From Methanocella_A sp963769045 (lineage in GTDB: Archaea > Halobacteriota > Methanocellia > Methanocellales > Methanocellaceae): 64,000 bases of DNA. Location of the stretch: NCBI GenBank assembly GCA_963769045.1, contig CAVYKK010000005.1, positions 1-64,000 of the forward strand. The letters are read 5' to 3'. A model generated the notes under the pieces. The model was given only the letters and a program-made list of their open reading frames with translations, made no database searches and was not told where the DNA came from. The position numbers were made by a program, and so were the translations under genes. Positions 52,296 through 60,839 of the stretch are shown here, piece by piece (the first letter of the stretch is position 1; each line of letters opens with the position of its first letter).

Positions 52296-52322
52296 CGGCT
52301 GCCCGTCTCCGCGAATGCTCAA

Positions 52323-52967
52323 CTATTTTCTTGTGAACCGTACGCCCATGTCGAACGCTTTCTGGCAGTCCTGCGGGAAGACCTCTTTGCGTCGCTTCGC
52401 TTTGCCTTCCGCGTCGTGCGCGTTGACGTATTTTGTATAATCGCCGAACTGGTAAGTGTCTGTGACTATTAGCGATTCCGCCGGGCCGAAAATCATGTTC
52501 ATGATCCACTGGTTGACCATGATGTGCCGGTCGATTTGCAGGTCGGCCACGTGACTCTCGCTGGTGCCCATAGTATAAATAAACCCGGCTGGCATCCTCT
52601 TCGGAAATAGCGATGCCTGCGGCGATTCGTAGGTGAGATAGGGATATGTGGCCCGCTCGAAGAAGGATTTCATCTCGCCTGTTATCATACCCATGTATAT
52701 TGGTGACCCCAGGACCAGGGCGTCGGCATCCTCTATCCTCTCGAGAACCGGGGTAATCCCATCCAGTTGAGCGCATTTGCCGTACGATTTACCGCCCTTC
52801 AGCCGGCAGGCAAAACAGCTCTTGCAGCCTTTGAAGTCGAGGTCGTAGAGGTGGACCATTTCCGTTTCCGCTCCCTGAGAGGCGGCACCTTCCAGGGCCT
52901 TTTTTAAAAGCGTGGCTGTGTTCCATTCCTTGCGCGGGCTTCCATTAATCGCCATTAACCTCATCAT
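52323..52967 (-). CDS. Iron-sulfur flavoprotein (Isf) / NADPH-dependent FMN reductase family
   Basis: This 214-residue flavodoxin-fold protein has the FMN loop MAINGSPRKEWNTATLL and, at about 48-65, a Cys set (CKSCFACRLKGGKSYGKC) like the compact cluster motif of Isf. VLGSPIYMGMITGEMKSFFERATYP is the second flavin-binding stretch. It probably reduces oxygen, quinones or disulfides. It diverges from an HxlR regulator with a 134-base shared promoter region. Confidence 0.85.
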   Translation of the reverse strand: MMRLMAINGSPRKEWNTATLLKKALEGAASQGAETEMVHLYDLDFKGCKSCFACRLKGGKSYGKCAQLDGITPVLERIEDADALVLGSPIYMGMITGEMKSFFERATYPYLTYESPQASLFPKRMPAGFIYTMGTSESHVADLQIDRHIMVNQWIMNMIFGPAESLIVTDTYQFGDYTKYVNAHDAEGKAKRRKEVFPQDCQKAFDMGVRFTRK

Positions 52968-52984
52968 TATGCCTCAATAGATTT

Positions 52985-53095
52985 TTTACCATGATTTTCC
53001 GTCATGGCTCTCACGATAAGTTAATATCTTATAATTACTTAAATACATCAGGAGTAGTTAAGTAACATAGTAACCAAAAAGTAAGTAATGGAAAA
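52985..53095. promoter_or_regulatory. Divergent promoter with candidate HxlR operator
   Basis: TTACTTAA (53035-53042) and TTAAGTAA (53058-53065) form a perfect inverted repeat with a 15-base gap, and further GTAAC and GTAAGTAAT copies follow. CCATGA-N7-TCATGG lies at 52989-53007, nearer the flavoprotein. The AT-rich centre fits a TATA box for each side. Confidence 0.5.
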
Positions 53096-53101
53096 ATTGC
53101 C

Positions 53102-53428
53102 ATGAAAAGCGAAAATGACGGTAAATGTGATATGAGCGATCTGTTCCAGATCCTCGGTAGCCGGTGGAACCTTCTCATCATCTGGTACCTCGGCGAGCGA
53201 TCGCTACGGTTCACCGAGCTCCAACGGGAGATGTGCGACGTGAACTCGAAGACGATAACAAAACATCTGCGAGACCTGGAAAATTTCCACATCGTCGACA
53301 GGAGAATCTACCCCGAAGTACCTCCCAGAGTAGAGTATTCGTTGACCGGGCATGGGAAGGCTTTCCTTCCCGTGCTCAAGGCAGTCGCCGAATGGGGCGT
53401 ATCGCTGCCCCCGCCCCGGGAACGATAG
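53102..53428 (+). CDS. HxlR family transcriptional regulator
   Basis: This 108-residue winged-helix protein has the HxlR N-terminal Cys (GKCDMSDLFQILGSRWNLLII) and the FTELQREMCDVNSKTITKHLRDLE recognition region, then PPRVEYSLTGHGKAFLPVL. HxlR regulators often sense thiol-reactive or carbonyl compounds through the Cys and control the divergent gene. Here that is the flavoprotein at 52323, the likely target. It converges with the LysE-type gene after 2 bases. Confidence 0.9.
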   Translation: MKSENDGKCDMSDLFQILGSRWNLLIIWYLGERSLRFTELQREMCDVNSKTITKHLRDLENFHIVDRRIYPEVPPRVEYSLTGHGKAFLPVLKAVAEWGVSLPPPRER

Positions 53429-53430
53429 CG

Positions 53431-54057
53431 TCAGAAGCCCAGCGCAGGCCTGATCACGCCGTACAGCAATAGCAGTCCGAAGAAGAGCATCATCAGCCCG
53501 CTTCCGATAATTACGATCGGGTAGACGATGTCGACCTTTTTCCCTGCGTAGTGGACGAATACCGAAAAGCTGGTGATCCATGCCAGGAGCCCGAGCATGA
53601 ACCCGGCGACGCCGAGCACGTTGAACATAGCGACGAACGCCGCGCCTGCGGTGACCCACCAGAGGATGCCCAGCGGGTTAGTCAGGCCCATGACCAGGCC
53701 CGTGAGATAATGGTTGCCTGTCCCGCCGCTCCCCGGGTCTTCACGGGACTGCCTGTAACTCTTCAACGTGGCATAAGCGAAATACAGCAGGATGAGGCCG
53801 CCGATCACAGAGATTGCATTGCGGGCGAGGCTGCCGGTCAGCAGTACGGCGACGCCGATCACCGTCAGCACGAGATATGTGGCGTCCGCGGTCATCGCGC
53901 CGAGGCCGATCTTGATGCCATCGACGTACGACCGGCGGGCGGCAGCAGCCGCTATGGCGGCGTTGACGGGCCCCGGAGGCACTCCCAGGGACAGCCCAAG
54001 GACAATTCCTGCGATGATGCTGGACAGATCGGACACGGCATCAGAAACGACCTGCAA
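53431..54057 (-). CDS. LysE/RhtB family transporter
   Basis: This 208-residue protein has six membrane helices and the family's signature GLSLGVPPGPVNAAIAAAA near the N-terminus. MGLTNPLGILWWVTAGAA, typical of LysE exporters, follows. It probably exports amino acids or related solutes. Its 3' end nearly touches the HxlR gene. A small zinc-finger gene lies 18 bases upstream and may be cotranscribed. Confidence 0.85.
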   Translation of the reverse strand: MQVVSDAVSDLSSIIAGIVLGLSLGVPPGPVNAAIAAAAARRSYVDGIKIGLGAMTADATYLVLTVIGVAVLLTGSLARNAISVIGGLILLYFAYATLKSYRQSREDPGSGGTGNHYLTGLVMGLTNPLGILWWVTAGAAFVAMFNVLGVAGFMLGLLAWITSFSVFVHYAGKKVDIVYPIVIIGSGLMMLFFGLLLLYGVIRPALGF

Positions 54058-54075
54058 ATAAAAAAAGGTTATGGG

Positions 54076-54231
54076 CTACTGCACGTTTTTCTCTACCTTC
54101 CGGCCCGTCGCGCACGACCGGCAATAGTCGAACTCGATGCACTGCCCGCAGGCGATCCGGCCGCACGTCTTACAATGGTAAAGCTTCTTCGACGGCTTGC
54201 CGCACATTGTACACATACCCGCAGATTCCAT
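54076..54231 (-). CDS. 51-residue zinc-finger protein
   Basis: This small protein starts at ATG 54231 and reads eight cysteines in four pairs: CTMC, CKTC, CGQC and CRSC, with a His before the second pair. The arrangement resembles a double zinc ribbon or treble-clef fold (CTMCGKPSKKLYHCKTCGR). It ends at TAG 54076. The regular Cys spacing and its fit between neighbours argue for a real gene. Function is unknown; it may bind nucleic acid or protein. Confidence 0.7.
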   Translation of the reverse strand: MESAGMCTMCGKPSKKLYHCKTCGRIACGQCIEFDYCRSCATGRKVEKNVQ

Positions 54232-54275
54232 GAAAAAGTATTGGCGGGACACGATAAAAAAAGTGAGGGCCGGAT

Positions 54276-55565
54276 TTACCAGCAGAGTCCCTCGTAGATG
54301 ATGTCTTTGCCGTGCGGGTCGATCATCCGTCGGCCGTCGATCACGACGCGCGTCTTCATCCGCCCGAACTCGCCGTTAAGCTTTCCGAACTCCGCCCACT
54401 CGGTCGCGATCATGCAGGCATCCGCTCCTTCCAGCGCGTCACCGGCGGTCTTTGCATAGGCGATGTTCGGGTACACTTTTTTCATGTGCTCTGCAGCCAT
54501 GCGGTCATAGGCCGTGACCATTGCGCCTTCCGACAGCAGCATGCCGATCAGCGGGATGGCGCGCGACTCGCGGATGTCGTCCGTGTCATCTTTAAAGGCT
54601 AAGCCCAGCACGGCGATCTTTTTGCCCTTCAGGTCAGGCACGTGCTTCTTGAGCAGCCGGATTGCGATCTCCGGCTGGCGGTCGTTGACCTTCAGCACGG
54701 TCTTCAACAGCAGAGGCTCATAGTCTGCCTCTGTCGCCTTACTGACCAGGGCCTTTACGTCCTTGGGGAAACAGCTGCCGCCAAAGCCGAGGCCTGACCG
54801 CAGGAAGTGCGGAGAAATACGCGTATCGAGGCCGACGCCCTCCATGACTTTGTACGTGTCGATCCCGAGGCACTTGCAGATGTTGCCCACTTCGTTAGAA
54901 AAGGAAATCTTGGTAGCCAGGAACGCGTTAGACACATACTTGATCATCTCTGCTGTCTTTGTGTCAGCATCGAGTTTGGGGCAGGAATAGCTGGCGTAAA
55001 GCCCTTTGATGATACTGGATGCCTTCGGGTCATCCGCCCCTATGACAATGCGGTCCGGGTGCTGGAAATCGTACACGGCCTTGCCTTCCCGCAGGAACTC
55101 GGGGTTCATGCCCACGCCGAAGCCTTTGCCGGCCTTTTTACCAGACTCCGCTTCCAGGATAGGCGTGACCACCTGCTTCGTCGTCCCCGGTACCACTGTG
55201 CTCTTGACCACGACGACATGGTACGATTTTTTATCCTTCAGCCGCCTGCCGATACTCCGGCTGGCCTCCCGGATGAAGCGCAGGTCGATCTTGCCGTCGT
55301 CGTCAGACGGCGTGGGGACGCAGATAAAGGAGATGTCCGTGTTCGCAATGGCCTCGTCGTAGTCAAGCGTGGCCCTGAGATTCTTACCGGCGTGCTCGTG
55401 GAGAAGCTGTTCCAGCCCTTCCTCGTAGATGGGCGGTACGCCTGCGTTAATCCTCTCCACACGAGAAGAGTCGACGTCCACGCAAAGGACGTCATTGCCC
55501 ATATGTGCGAAACACGTGCCTGTGACCGTACCCACATACCCGGTGCCGATAATGCTGATTCTCAT
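54276..55565 (-). CDS. UDP-sugar 6-dehydrogenase
   Basis: This protein of about 429 residues oxidises UDP-glucose or a UDP-amino sugar to the uronic acid. It has the Rossmann motif ISIIGTGYVGTVTGTCFA at the start, FICVPTPSDDDGKIDL, the GVGMNPEFLREG stretch and the catalytic Cys in LGFGGSCFPKD (about 260). LGLAFKDDTDDIRESRAI follows. ATG 55565 fits an overlap with the upstream gene's stop. The product may feed surface glycans. Confidence 0.93.
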   Translation of the reverse strand: MRISIIGTGYVGTVTGTCFAHMGNDVLCVDVDSSRVERINAGVPPIYEEGLEQLLHEHAGKNLRATLDYDEAIANTDISFICVPTPSDDDGKIDLRFIREASRSIGRRLKDKKSYHVVVVKSTVVPGTTKQVVTPILEAESGKKAGKGFGVGMNPEFLREGKAVYDFQHPDRIVIGADDPKASSIIKGLYASYSCPKLDADTKTAEMIKYVSNAFLATKISFSNEVGNICKCLGIDTYKVMEGVGLDTRISPHFLRSGLGFGGSCFPKDVKALVSKATEADYEPLLLKTVLKVNDRQPEIAIRLLKKHVPDLKGKKIAVLGLAFKDDTDDIRESRAIPLIGMLLSEGAMVTAYDRMAAEHMKKVYPNIAYAKTAGDALEGADACMIATEWAEFGKLNGEFGRMKTRVVIDGRRMIDPHGKDIIYEGLCW

Positions 55566-55570
55566 GAACA

Positions 55571-55885
55571 TCACTTATCAATTTTTTCTTCTTCGAAGGC
55601 GCCCGCGAACATGCGCTCGAGCTCGGCCATCGCCGCCCTGGCGTCAGCCTCGTCCCGCACCTTCCTCAGGTCTACTCTGCCGCTCCGGTATAAGATGATC
55701 GTCCAGTCCCGGTAGTCGAACCTGGCCACGCCGAGACTTTCGGAGCACTTCGAGCCTGAAATGCTTTTAGCCAGGGTGCAGGCGGCTTCCATATCGAGCC
55801 CCCGGCCGAACGACGACTCCGCTATGTACCGGTTAGGGGCGTCCGTGCAGGGGCGCGTGATCACGATCGAGTATCCGGAGGGCAT
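55571..55885 (-). CDS. Small protein, unknown function
   Basis: This 104-residue protein combines a beta-rich half (VARFDYRDWTIILYRSGRVDLRKV) with a helical, charged C-terminus (AAMAELERMFAGAFEEEK). Its stop overlaps the dehydrogenase start region, so the two are coupled. TATA-like TATATAG lies just upstream near 55910. No family is recognised with certainty. Confidence 0.65.
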   Translation of the reverse strand: MPSGYSIVITRPCTDAPNRYIAESSFGRGLDMEAACTLAKSISGSKCSESLGVARFDYRDWTIILYRSGRVDLRKVRDEADARAAMAELERMFAGAFEEEKIDK

Positions 55886-55979
55886 GTTCCTAATTCCATA
55901 ATGCTATGTGCGCTATATATCTTTTCCCGGCTATACATCAGAGATATAAACTATCAGGGGAATAGCAGAGTTGATTAGC

Positions 55980-56318
55980 ATGAAGGTAGCGATCCCATCG
56001 GCGGGCAATACCGGCCTGAACGCCGCCGTATGCCCCGGCTTTTACGGCTGCACGTTCTTTACGATCGTGGACATAGGCGGCAGCAGCGGCATTGAGATCA
56101 TGCTCTCCCCCGGCGGCGGGACGAACGCGTTCGTCCTGGCGGGCAAGGGCGTACAGGCCGTGCTGGTCCGGGAGATCGCCGAGATGGAGCGGCTGACCAT
56201 TACCGGCATGGGCATGCGCGTGTACACGGGCGCAGAGGGGACGGTAAAGGATGTCGTAACGGCGTTCATGAGCCAGAAGCTGACTGAACGCTCGGACAGC
56301 AACCCGTGCTGTCATTAA
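55980..56318 (+). CDS. NifX/NifB-C-like cofactor-binding protein
   Basis: This protein of about 112 residues has the dinitrogenase iron-molybdenum cofactor fold (MKVAIPSAGNTGLNAAVCPGFYGCTFFTIVD). It ends in Pro-Cys-Cys-His, with two more Cys near the N-terminus, suggesting metal or cluster binding. Such stand-alone proteins occur in methanogens that do not fix nitrogen, so a general FeS cluster role is possible. The paralogue follows after 13 bases. Confidence 0.82.
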   Translation: MKVAIPSAGNTGLNAAVCPGFYGCTFFTIVDIGGSSGIEIMLSPGGGTNAFVLAGKGVQAVLVREIAEMERLTITGMGMRVYTGAEGTVKDVVTAFMSQKLTERSDSNPCCH

Positions 56319-56331
56319 CGGTGGTAATAAC

Positions 56332-56688
56332 ATGGTCAAAATTGCAGTCCCTGTGGCAGACCCGGAAGGCATGCGTTCCGAGCTAAGCGATCACTTCGGC
56401 ATGGCAAAGGACTTCGCCGTGTTCGAGTATGACAACGGTGAGATCAGCGACCTGAAGTTCATCACCAATGACCCGATGAAAAAGGGCGCGACGAATAACG
56501 GGCAGTATCTGGCAGACAACGACGTCAAAATGGTGCTGGCCGGTTCCATAGGGCCGCATATGCTGACGGTGCTGCTCGACAAAGGTGTGCGAGTGTTCAA
56601 AGGCGCCGCGGGTACCTTGCAGGACGTCATCGAAGACCTCAAGGCGGGAATGCTGACCGAAGTCCACAGCGCCGGCGACATGGACTAA
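56332..56688 (+). CDS. NifX/NifB-C-like protein, second copy
   Basis: This 118-residue paralogue of the preceding gene has MVKIAVPVADPEGMRSELSDHFGMAKDFAVFEYDN, typical of the family, then GAAGTLQDVIEDLKAG. It lacks the terminal Cys-Cys-His. The two may form a heterodimer or bind different clusters. Its end overlaps the opposing DUF3006 gene by 4 bases. Confidence 0.85.
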   Translation: MVKIAVPVADPEGMRSELSDHFGMAKDFAVFEYDNGEISDLKFITNDPMKKGATNNGQYLADNDVKMVLAGSIGPHMLTVLLDKGVRVFKGAAGTLQDVIEDLKAGMLTEVHSAGDMD

Positions 56689-56933
56689 TCATACTTTTTG
56701 TTCTTAAGCTTCCCGATGAGGTCGGAGACTCTTTTTTGAGCTTCTTCGGTCCCCGAGACGTCCCGGGAAATATCGATATCCAGGATGTCGCCTTCCTTGC
56801 ACCCTTCGGGCAGGTACTCCTCCGGGAAGTCGATTTGCACCTGCTCCTCGCCCCTGATCAGGAGCACGGCGTAGCCGTCCTCGAACCTGTCGATGGTCAC
56901 TTTTATGCTGGCCGATTTTTTCTGTTGCGTCAT
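56685..56933 (-). CDS. DUF3006 family protein
   Basis: This 82-residue acidic protein has the pattern KVTIDRFEDGYAVLLI, DFPEEYLPEGCKEGDILDIDI typical of DUF3006. Members usually sit next to a ComEC-type metallo-beta-lactamase-fold protein, as here. The role is unknown. It follows the hydrolase gene after 16 bases and probably shares its transcript. Confidence 0.82.
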   Translation of the reverse strand: MTQQKKSASIKVTIDRFEDGYAVLLIRGEEQVQIDFPEEYLPEGCKEGDILDIDISRDVSGTEEAQKRVSDLIGKLKNKKYD

Positions 56934-56949
56934 ATTATACCCATGTTCA

Positions 56950-57897
56950 CTAAGCCGGCGCGGTGCGCTGTGGGCTTACAATAATGCCTTTACCGTCCGA
57001 TACCATAACGATATTGCCGTCCCGGTCAGTGCGATACACCTTCGAGCCGATCTCATCAAGTCGCGCCAGCGTGGCAGGCGCCGGGTGTCCGTAGGGATTA
57101 TCCGCGCCGACCTCGATCACGCTGTACCCGGGGTCCACGGCTTTCAGGAATGCCCGGCTTGAGGAATATTTACTCCCATGATGTCCCACCTTCAACGCCT
57201 GGCTTTTCAGGTCGTGGCCGGATGCGAGCATGGCATCCTCGGCTTTGAACCCGGCATCGCTGGCGAGCAGGAAGCCGACGCTGCCTTGAGTGATCTTGAG
57301 CACGATGGAGTTCTCGTTCAGGTCGCCGCCTTCGATGCCGCCGGGCGGCGGCGATAAGACCTGCACCGTTACCCCTGGTCCCAGGTCGATGGTGTTGCCA
57401 CGTTCGGGCACGATATAGCGGATATTCTTCCGGTCGATCAGCGTCAGGTATTCCTCATATGTCTGCGTCGTGTGGGGAATGCCGCTGTCGTACACCACTT
57501 TCACAGGAAAATCCCGGAGCACGGTCAGCAGGCCGCCTATGTGGTCGGCGTGCGGGTGCGTGGAGACCAGCACGTCAATCGTGCCGATGCCCTGGCCTTT
57601 CAGGTATGACCCCACCGTTTGCCCGGCGTCGATCGGCCCGCCATCGACGAGCATGGTCTTATTCCCATATTTCACCAGGATAGAGTCGCCCTGGCCCACA
57701 TCCAGGAAATGCACCTGGAGCGTGCCATTCGCTAATCCGGTGCCTGCCGCGGCCGGAGTTGCTGTCATGCTCGGCGCAGGTGTGCCATGCCCCTGTGGCG
57801 GCAGCGAGACGCAGCCGACAATCAGCGAACACGAAATTATCAGAAGCAGTAGCGCGATGGACGCTGTCCGGTACTTTCTCTGGTGATATTCAGACAT
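56950..57897 (-). CDS. ComEC/Rec2-like metallo-beta-lactamase-fold lipoprotein
   Basis: This 315-residue protein has a lipoprotein signal peptide (LIVGCVS at about 24-30) and a Pro/Ala-rich linker. A metallo-beta-lactamase domain follows, with LDVGQGDSILVKYG and the metal-binding STHPHADHIGG. LLASDAGFKAEDAML and KVGHHGSKYSSS supply the remaining ligands. In ComEC the domain degrades the non-transforming DNA strand; free-standing forms like this one may be secreted nucleases. It is paired with DUF3006. Confidence 0.88.
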   Translation of the reverse strand: MSEYHQRKYRTASIALLLLIISCSLIVGCVSLPPQGHGTPAPSMTATPAAAGTGLANGTLQVHFLDVGQGDSILVKYGNKTMLVDGGPIDAGQTVGSYLKGQGIGTIDVLVSTHPHADHIGGLLTVLRDFPVKVVYDSGIPHTTQTYEEYLTLIDRKNIRYIVPERGNTIDLGPGVTVQVLSPPPGGIEGGDLNENSIVLKITQGSVGFLLASDAGFKAEDAMLASGHDLKSQALKVGHHGSKYSSSRAFLKAVDPGYSVIEVGADNPYGHPAPATLARLDEIGSKVYRTDRDGNIVMVSDGKGIIVSPQRTAPA

Positions 57898-58041
57898 CAG
57901 CGGCTACCTTTGATTTTTTTCACAATACACCGTTTACATGGTATTAATGTTTAACCTGTTGGTGCGTTTTCAGCGAACGCCACCGCACTCGCAATCGCAA
58001 AGTAGTTAATGGGGCATTGCGATGTAAGATAGACTCCAGAC

Positions 58042-60630
58042 ATGACCGGCAAGCCTTACCTGAACTTTTTCCCGAAGCCATCTTTTTACCCGAACCAGGA
58101 GAGCGCCATGGAGACCATCTACCAGGCCCTGGCTACTGGCAAGCTGGTGCTGTTCGAAGGTGCCTGCGGCACGGGGAAGACACTGTCGGCGCTGGCACCG
58201 GCATTGGCCGTCGGCCGGGAGCAGCGGAAAAAGGTCATCATTGCGACGCCGGTGCATCAGCAGATGGTGCAGTTCGTAGAAGAGGCCCGGGAAGTCCGGG
58301 CGAAGGCAGGTATTAAGGCTGTCACGTTTATCGGCAAGGAGAAGATGTGCCCGGCGGGGAAGAGTGTCCACGCTTGCAGATCTCTCACGCTGGCTACGGA
58401 GGCCAGGATTGAAGCAGAGAAAGAAGTCACTCAGATCCGGAACATAATGAAGTCCGACGAGTGGAAGCGCATGCGGCCTGACGAGCGGCACGACCTCACC
58501 AGCAGCCTGGTCCTGCAGGAGGACGCGCTCCGCCGGCTGAAAGGCCAGTCATGCGAATACCTGTACGAGACCCTGCGCGGCATCAACGATAAGTTCCGGC
58601 AGTGGCTGTTCGACGGCGTACGCTCTTCTGAGGACGTAAAGGAACGGTCGGAGGACGAGGGCAAGTGCGGCTACGAGCTGCTAAAGGAGAACCTGAAAGA
58701 CGCCGACCTGATCATCTGTAATTATCACCACCTGATCAAGCCGGAGTTCCGGGAACGTTTCCTTACCGTCCTCGGATGTAAGATATCCGACCTGATCATC
58801 ATTTTCGACGAAGCCCATAACCTGGAGGAGCAGGCCCGCTCCAGCGGGATGCCGCCGCTTGACGAGGTAGCTCTGGAAGCCGCTGAAAAGGAAGTCACAC
58901 GGCTCAGGGCAGCCAACGACAGCTATGACGAGGCCAGCCTCAGGATTGCCCGGGAAAACGCATTGCGGCTGCTCGGCAGCCTGCGGGACACGTTGCGGAA
59001 GACGTATGCGGAAAAGCTTAAGTTCGGGCAGGCAGAGCGCATGTCCCCGAGAGGGATCGACATCAGAGTCCGTGACCCTGCGGGAAGCGACGATTACTTC
59101 TGCATCGCCCTGCGGGACAAGCTCTCGTCCGCCGGCCTCCGGCTGGAGGATGCGGTAGATATAGTTAAGCAGATGGGCTCTGTCATTTTCAGCAGCGGCG
59201 AAGAGGATTTCAAGAGCGGCCGAGCGCCCGCCTTCGACGGCTCCCGGCTGCTCGACGTGGCCCTCTTCATGGACGCCTACGTACAGCATTCGTCCGATAA
59301 TGCCCACTACCCCATCGTGACAGTGCATAAGAGCCAGGACGGCAGGCTGTACGCGACGCTGGAGCTGTGTAACTGCATCCCCGGCGAGGTCTCCGGGCCC
59401 ATGCTCGACGGCCCGGGCAGTGCGGTTCTCATGTCTGCGACGCTGCAGCCCTTCGACACCCTGAAAGAAGTGCTGCAGATAAAGCGGGATACCATCGAGA
59501 TCGCCTTCGGGAGCCCGTTCCCCCCGGAGCGCAGGAAGACCTTTGCGGTCGATGTAGGGCCCCTCATGTACAGCAACCGGGGCGACCTGCAGATGGAGAA
59601 GACGCTGGCCACCCTGTTCGAGGACATTATTAAGGCGTCCGCAGGCAACGTGCTCTTCTTTTTCCCGACAGCGGAGGAGGCGAAGAAGTATTCGCGGCTC
59701 GTCGATGTAGACGTGCCCGTCCTCGTGCCCGAGAAAGGCCTGTCACCGGAGAAGCTGAAAAACCAGTTCTTCGGCTACGGGGACTCGGGGAATAAAGCGG
59801 TCATGATGGCTTACCTGTGGGGCACCCTCACCGAAGGCGTCGACTACCGATATGATCGCTGCCGCACGGTGGTCGTCGTGGGCGTGGGACTGCAGAACTA
59901 CCGGGACGACCGTTCCCAGGCGGTCATCAACGCCTATGAGAGCCTCTACCCGGGAAAAGGCATGGAATATGTGGTCTCGCAGCCGGCCGTGAAGAAGATA
60001 CGGCAGGCATGCGGGCGGGTGATCAGGTCTCCTACGGACTACGGAGTCATGATCCTTGTAGACCGGAGGTATACGCGGCCGTTTTCCGATCGCTATGGCA
60101 AGCTCGGGTATTACCACCGGTTCCCTGCGGAGGAGACAAGCGAATTTACCGAGGTAAAGCCCGGCGATATCAGAGGTGCCATGGAACAGTTCTTCAGGAG
60201 CATCCCGTCAGTGATTGCTGCCGATGTCAGGCCATCCCATCCGGTACTGCAGACAGATGGCGCAGGCAAACTTCCTGCCATCGAAAAAAGCAGGCCGACA
60301 GTTCCGCAGGCCAGGCCAAAGACGCCTGCCACACCGGCAGATTCCGACCCGATCGGCAGCATGATCGCCCGGCTGAAAAGCTCTAACGTCTCGCAACGCT
60401 GGAAAGCTGCCATGGACCTCGGCGCTACTGGAAATGCCCGGGCAGTGGAGCCCTTGATTCGTGCCCTGGACGATAACAATCAGAAAGTGGTGCTGAACGC
60501 GATCTGGTCGCTGGCCGAGATCGGCGATCTCCGCGCCATTGACCCGCTACAGCAACTCACGAGGCACCGCATCGTATCCGTGCGGGAAGCGGCCAAAAAG
60601 GCGGTCAAGCGCATATACAAACGCGGCTGA
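58042..60630 (+). CDS. XPD/DinG-like helicase with C-terminal HEAT repeats
   Basis: This 862-residue protein has Walker A EGACGTGKTLSA (about residue 39), DEAH-box IIFDEAHNLEEQ (about 250), VLMSATLQPFDTL and the QACGRVIRSPTDYGVMILVD motif VI. Four Cys between motifs I and II (CPAGKSVHAC, SCEYL, KCGYE) match the 4Fe4S cluster that makes XPD enzymes 5'-3' helicases. The end (about 785-862) is HEAT-like repeats (RWKAAMDLGATGNARAVEPL; NAIWSLAEIGDLRAIDPL), an uncommon fusion. It probably acts in DNA repair. Confidence 0.9.
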   Translation: MTGKPYLNFFPKPSFYPNQESAMETIYQALATGKLVLFEGACGTGKTLSALAPALAVGREQRKKVIIATPVHQQMVQFVEEAREVRAKAGIKAVTFIGKEKMCPAGKSVHACRSLTLATEARIEAEKEVTQIRNIMKSDEWKRMRPDERHDLTSSLVLQEDALRRLKGQSCEYLYETLRGINDKFRQWLFDGVRSSEDVKERSEDEGKCGYELLKENLKDADLIICNYHHLIKPEFRERFLTVLGCKISDLIIIFDEAHNLEEQARSSGMPPLDEVALEAAEKEVTRLRAANDSYDEASLRIARENALRLLGSLRDTLRKTYAEKLKFGQAERMSPRGIDIRVRDPAGSDDYFCIALRDKLSSAGLRLEDAVDIVKQMGSVIFSSGEEDFKSGRAPAFDGSRLLDVALFMDAYVQHSSDNAHYPIVTVHKSQDGRLYATLELCNCIPGEVSGPMLDGPGSAVLMSATLQPFDTLKEVLQIKRDTIEIAFGSPFPPERRKTFAVDVGPLMYSNRGDLQMEKTLATLFEDIIKASAGNVLFFFPTAEEAKKYSRLVDVDVPVLVPEKGLSPEKLKNQFFGYGDSGNKAVMMAYLWGTLTEGVDYRYDRCRTVVVVGVGLQNYRDDRSQAVINAYESLYPGKGMEYVVSQPAVKKIRQACGRVIRSPTDYGVMILVDRRYTRPFSDRYGKLGYYHRFPAEETSEFTEVKPGDIRGAMEQFFRSIPSVIAADVRPSHPVLQTDGAGKLPAIEKSRPTVPQARPKTPATPADSDPIGSMIARLKSSNVSQRWKAAMDLGATGNARAVEPLIRALDDNNQKVVLNAIWSLAEIGDLRAIDPLQQLTRHRIVSVREAAKKAVKRIYKRG

Positions 60631-60634
60631 CAGT

Positions 60635-60726
60635 TTGAGGCTGCAGAGGTTCCAAGAGCTCTGTGACCTCTCGTAAACCTCTGCGGCGTCAAAGTAATCC
60701 GTTTTCGTACCGGTCACGCGCGCGCG
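60635..60726. repeat. Convergent-junction element R6 with CG tract
   Basis: GCAGAGGTT (about 60643) and AACCTCTGC (about 60675) form an inverted repeat of the CACAGAGG family. Further on, CACGCGCGCGCG (60715-60724) is an alternating tract next to GAGCG. The pair fills the gap between the helicase gene and frhB, and no gene lies in this spacer. Confidence 0.6.
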
Positions 60727-60839
60727 AGCGTTCGCCAGGCCATGAGACGATAGCCCTGCCATGTACCAATGGAAATAGAAGCAATTTCTGGAAAAAATAG
60801 AATTGTTGCGAGCCTTGCGGCCCGCAAACGAATGTTTGT

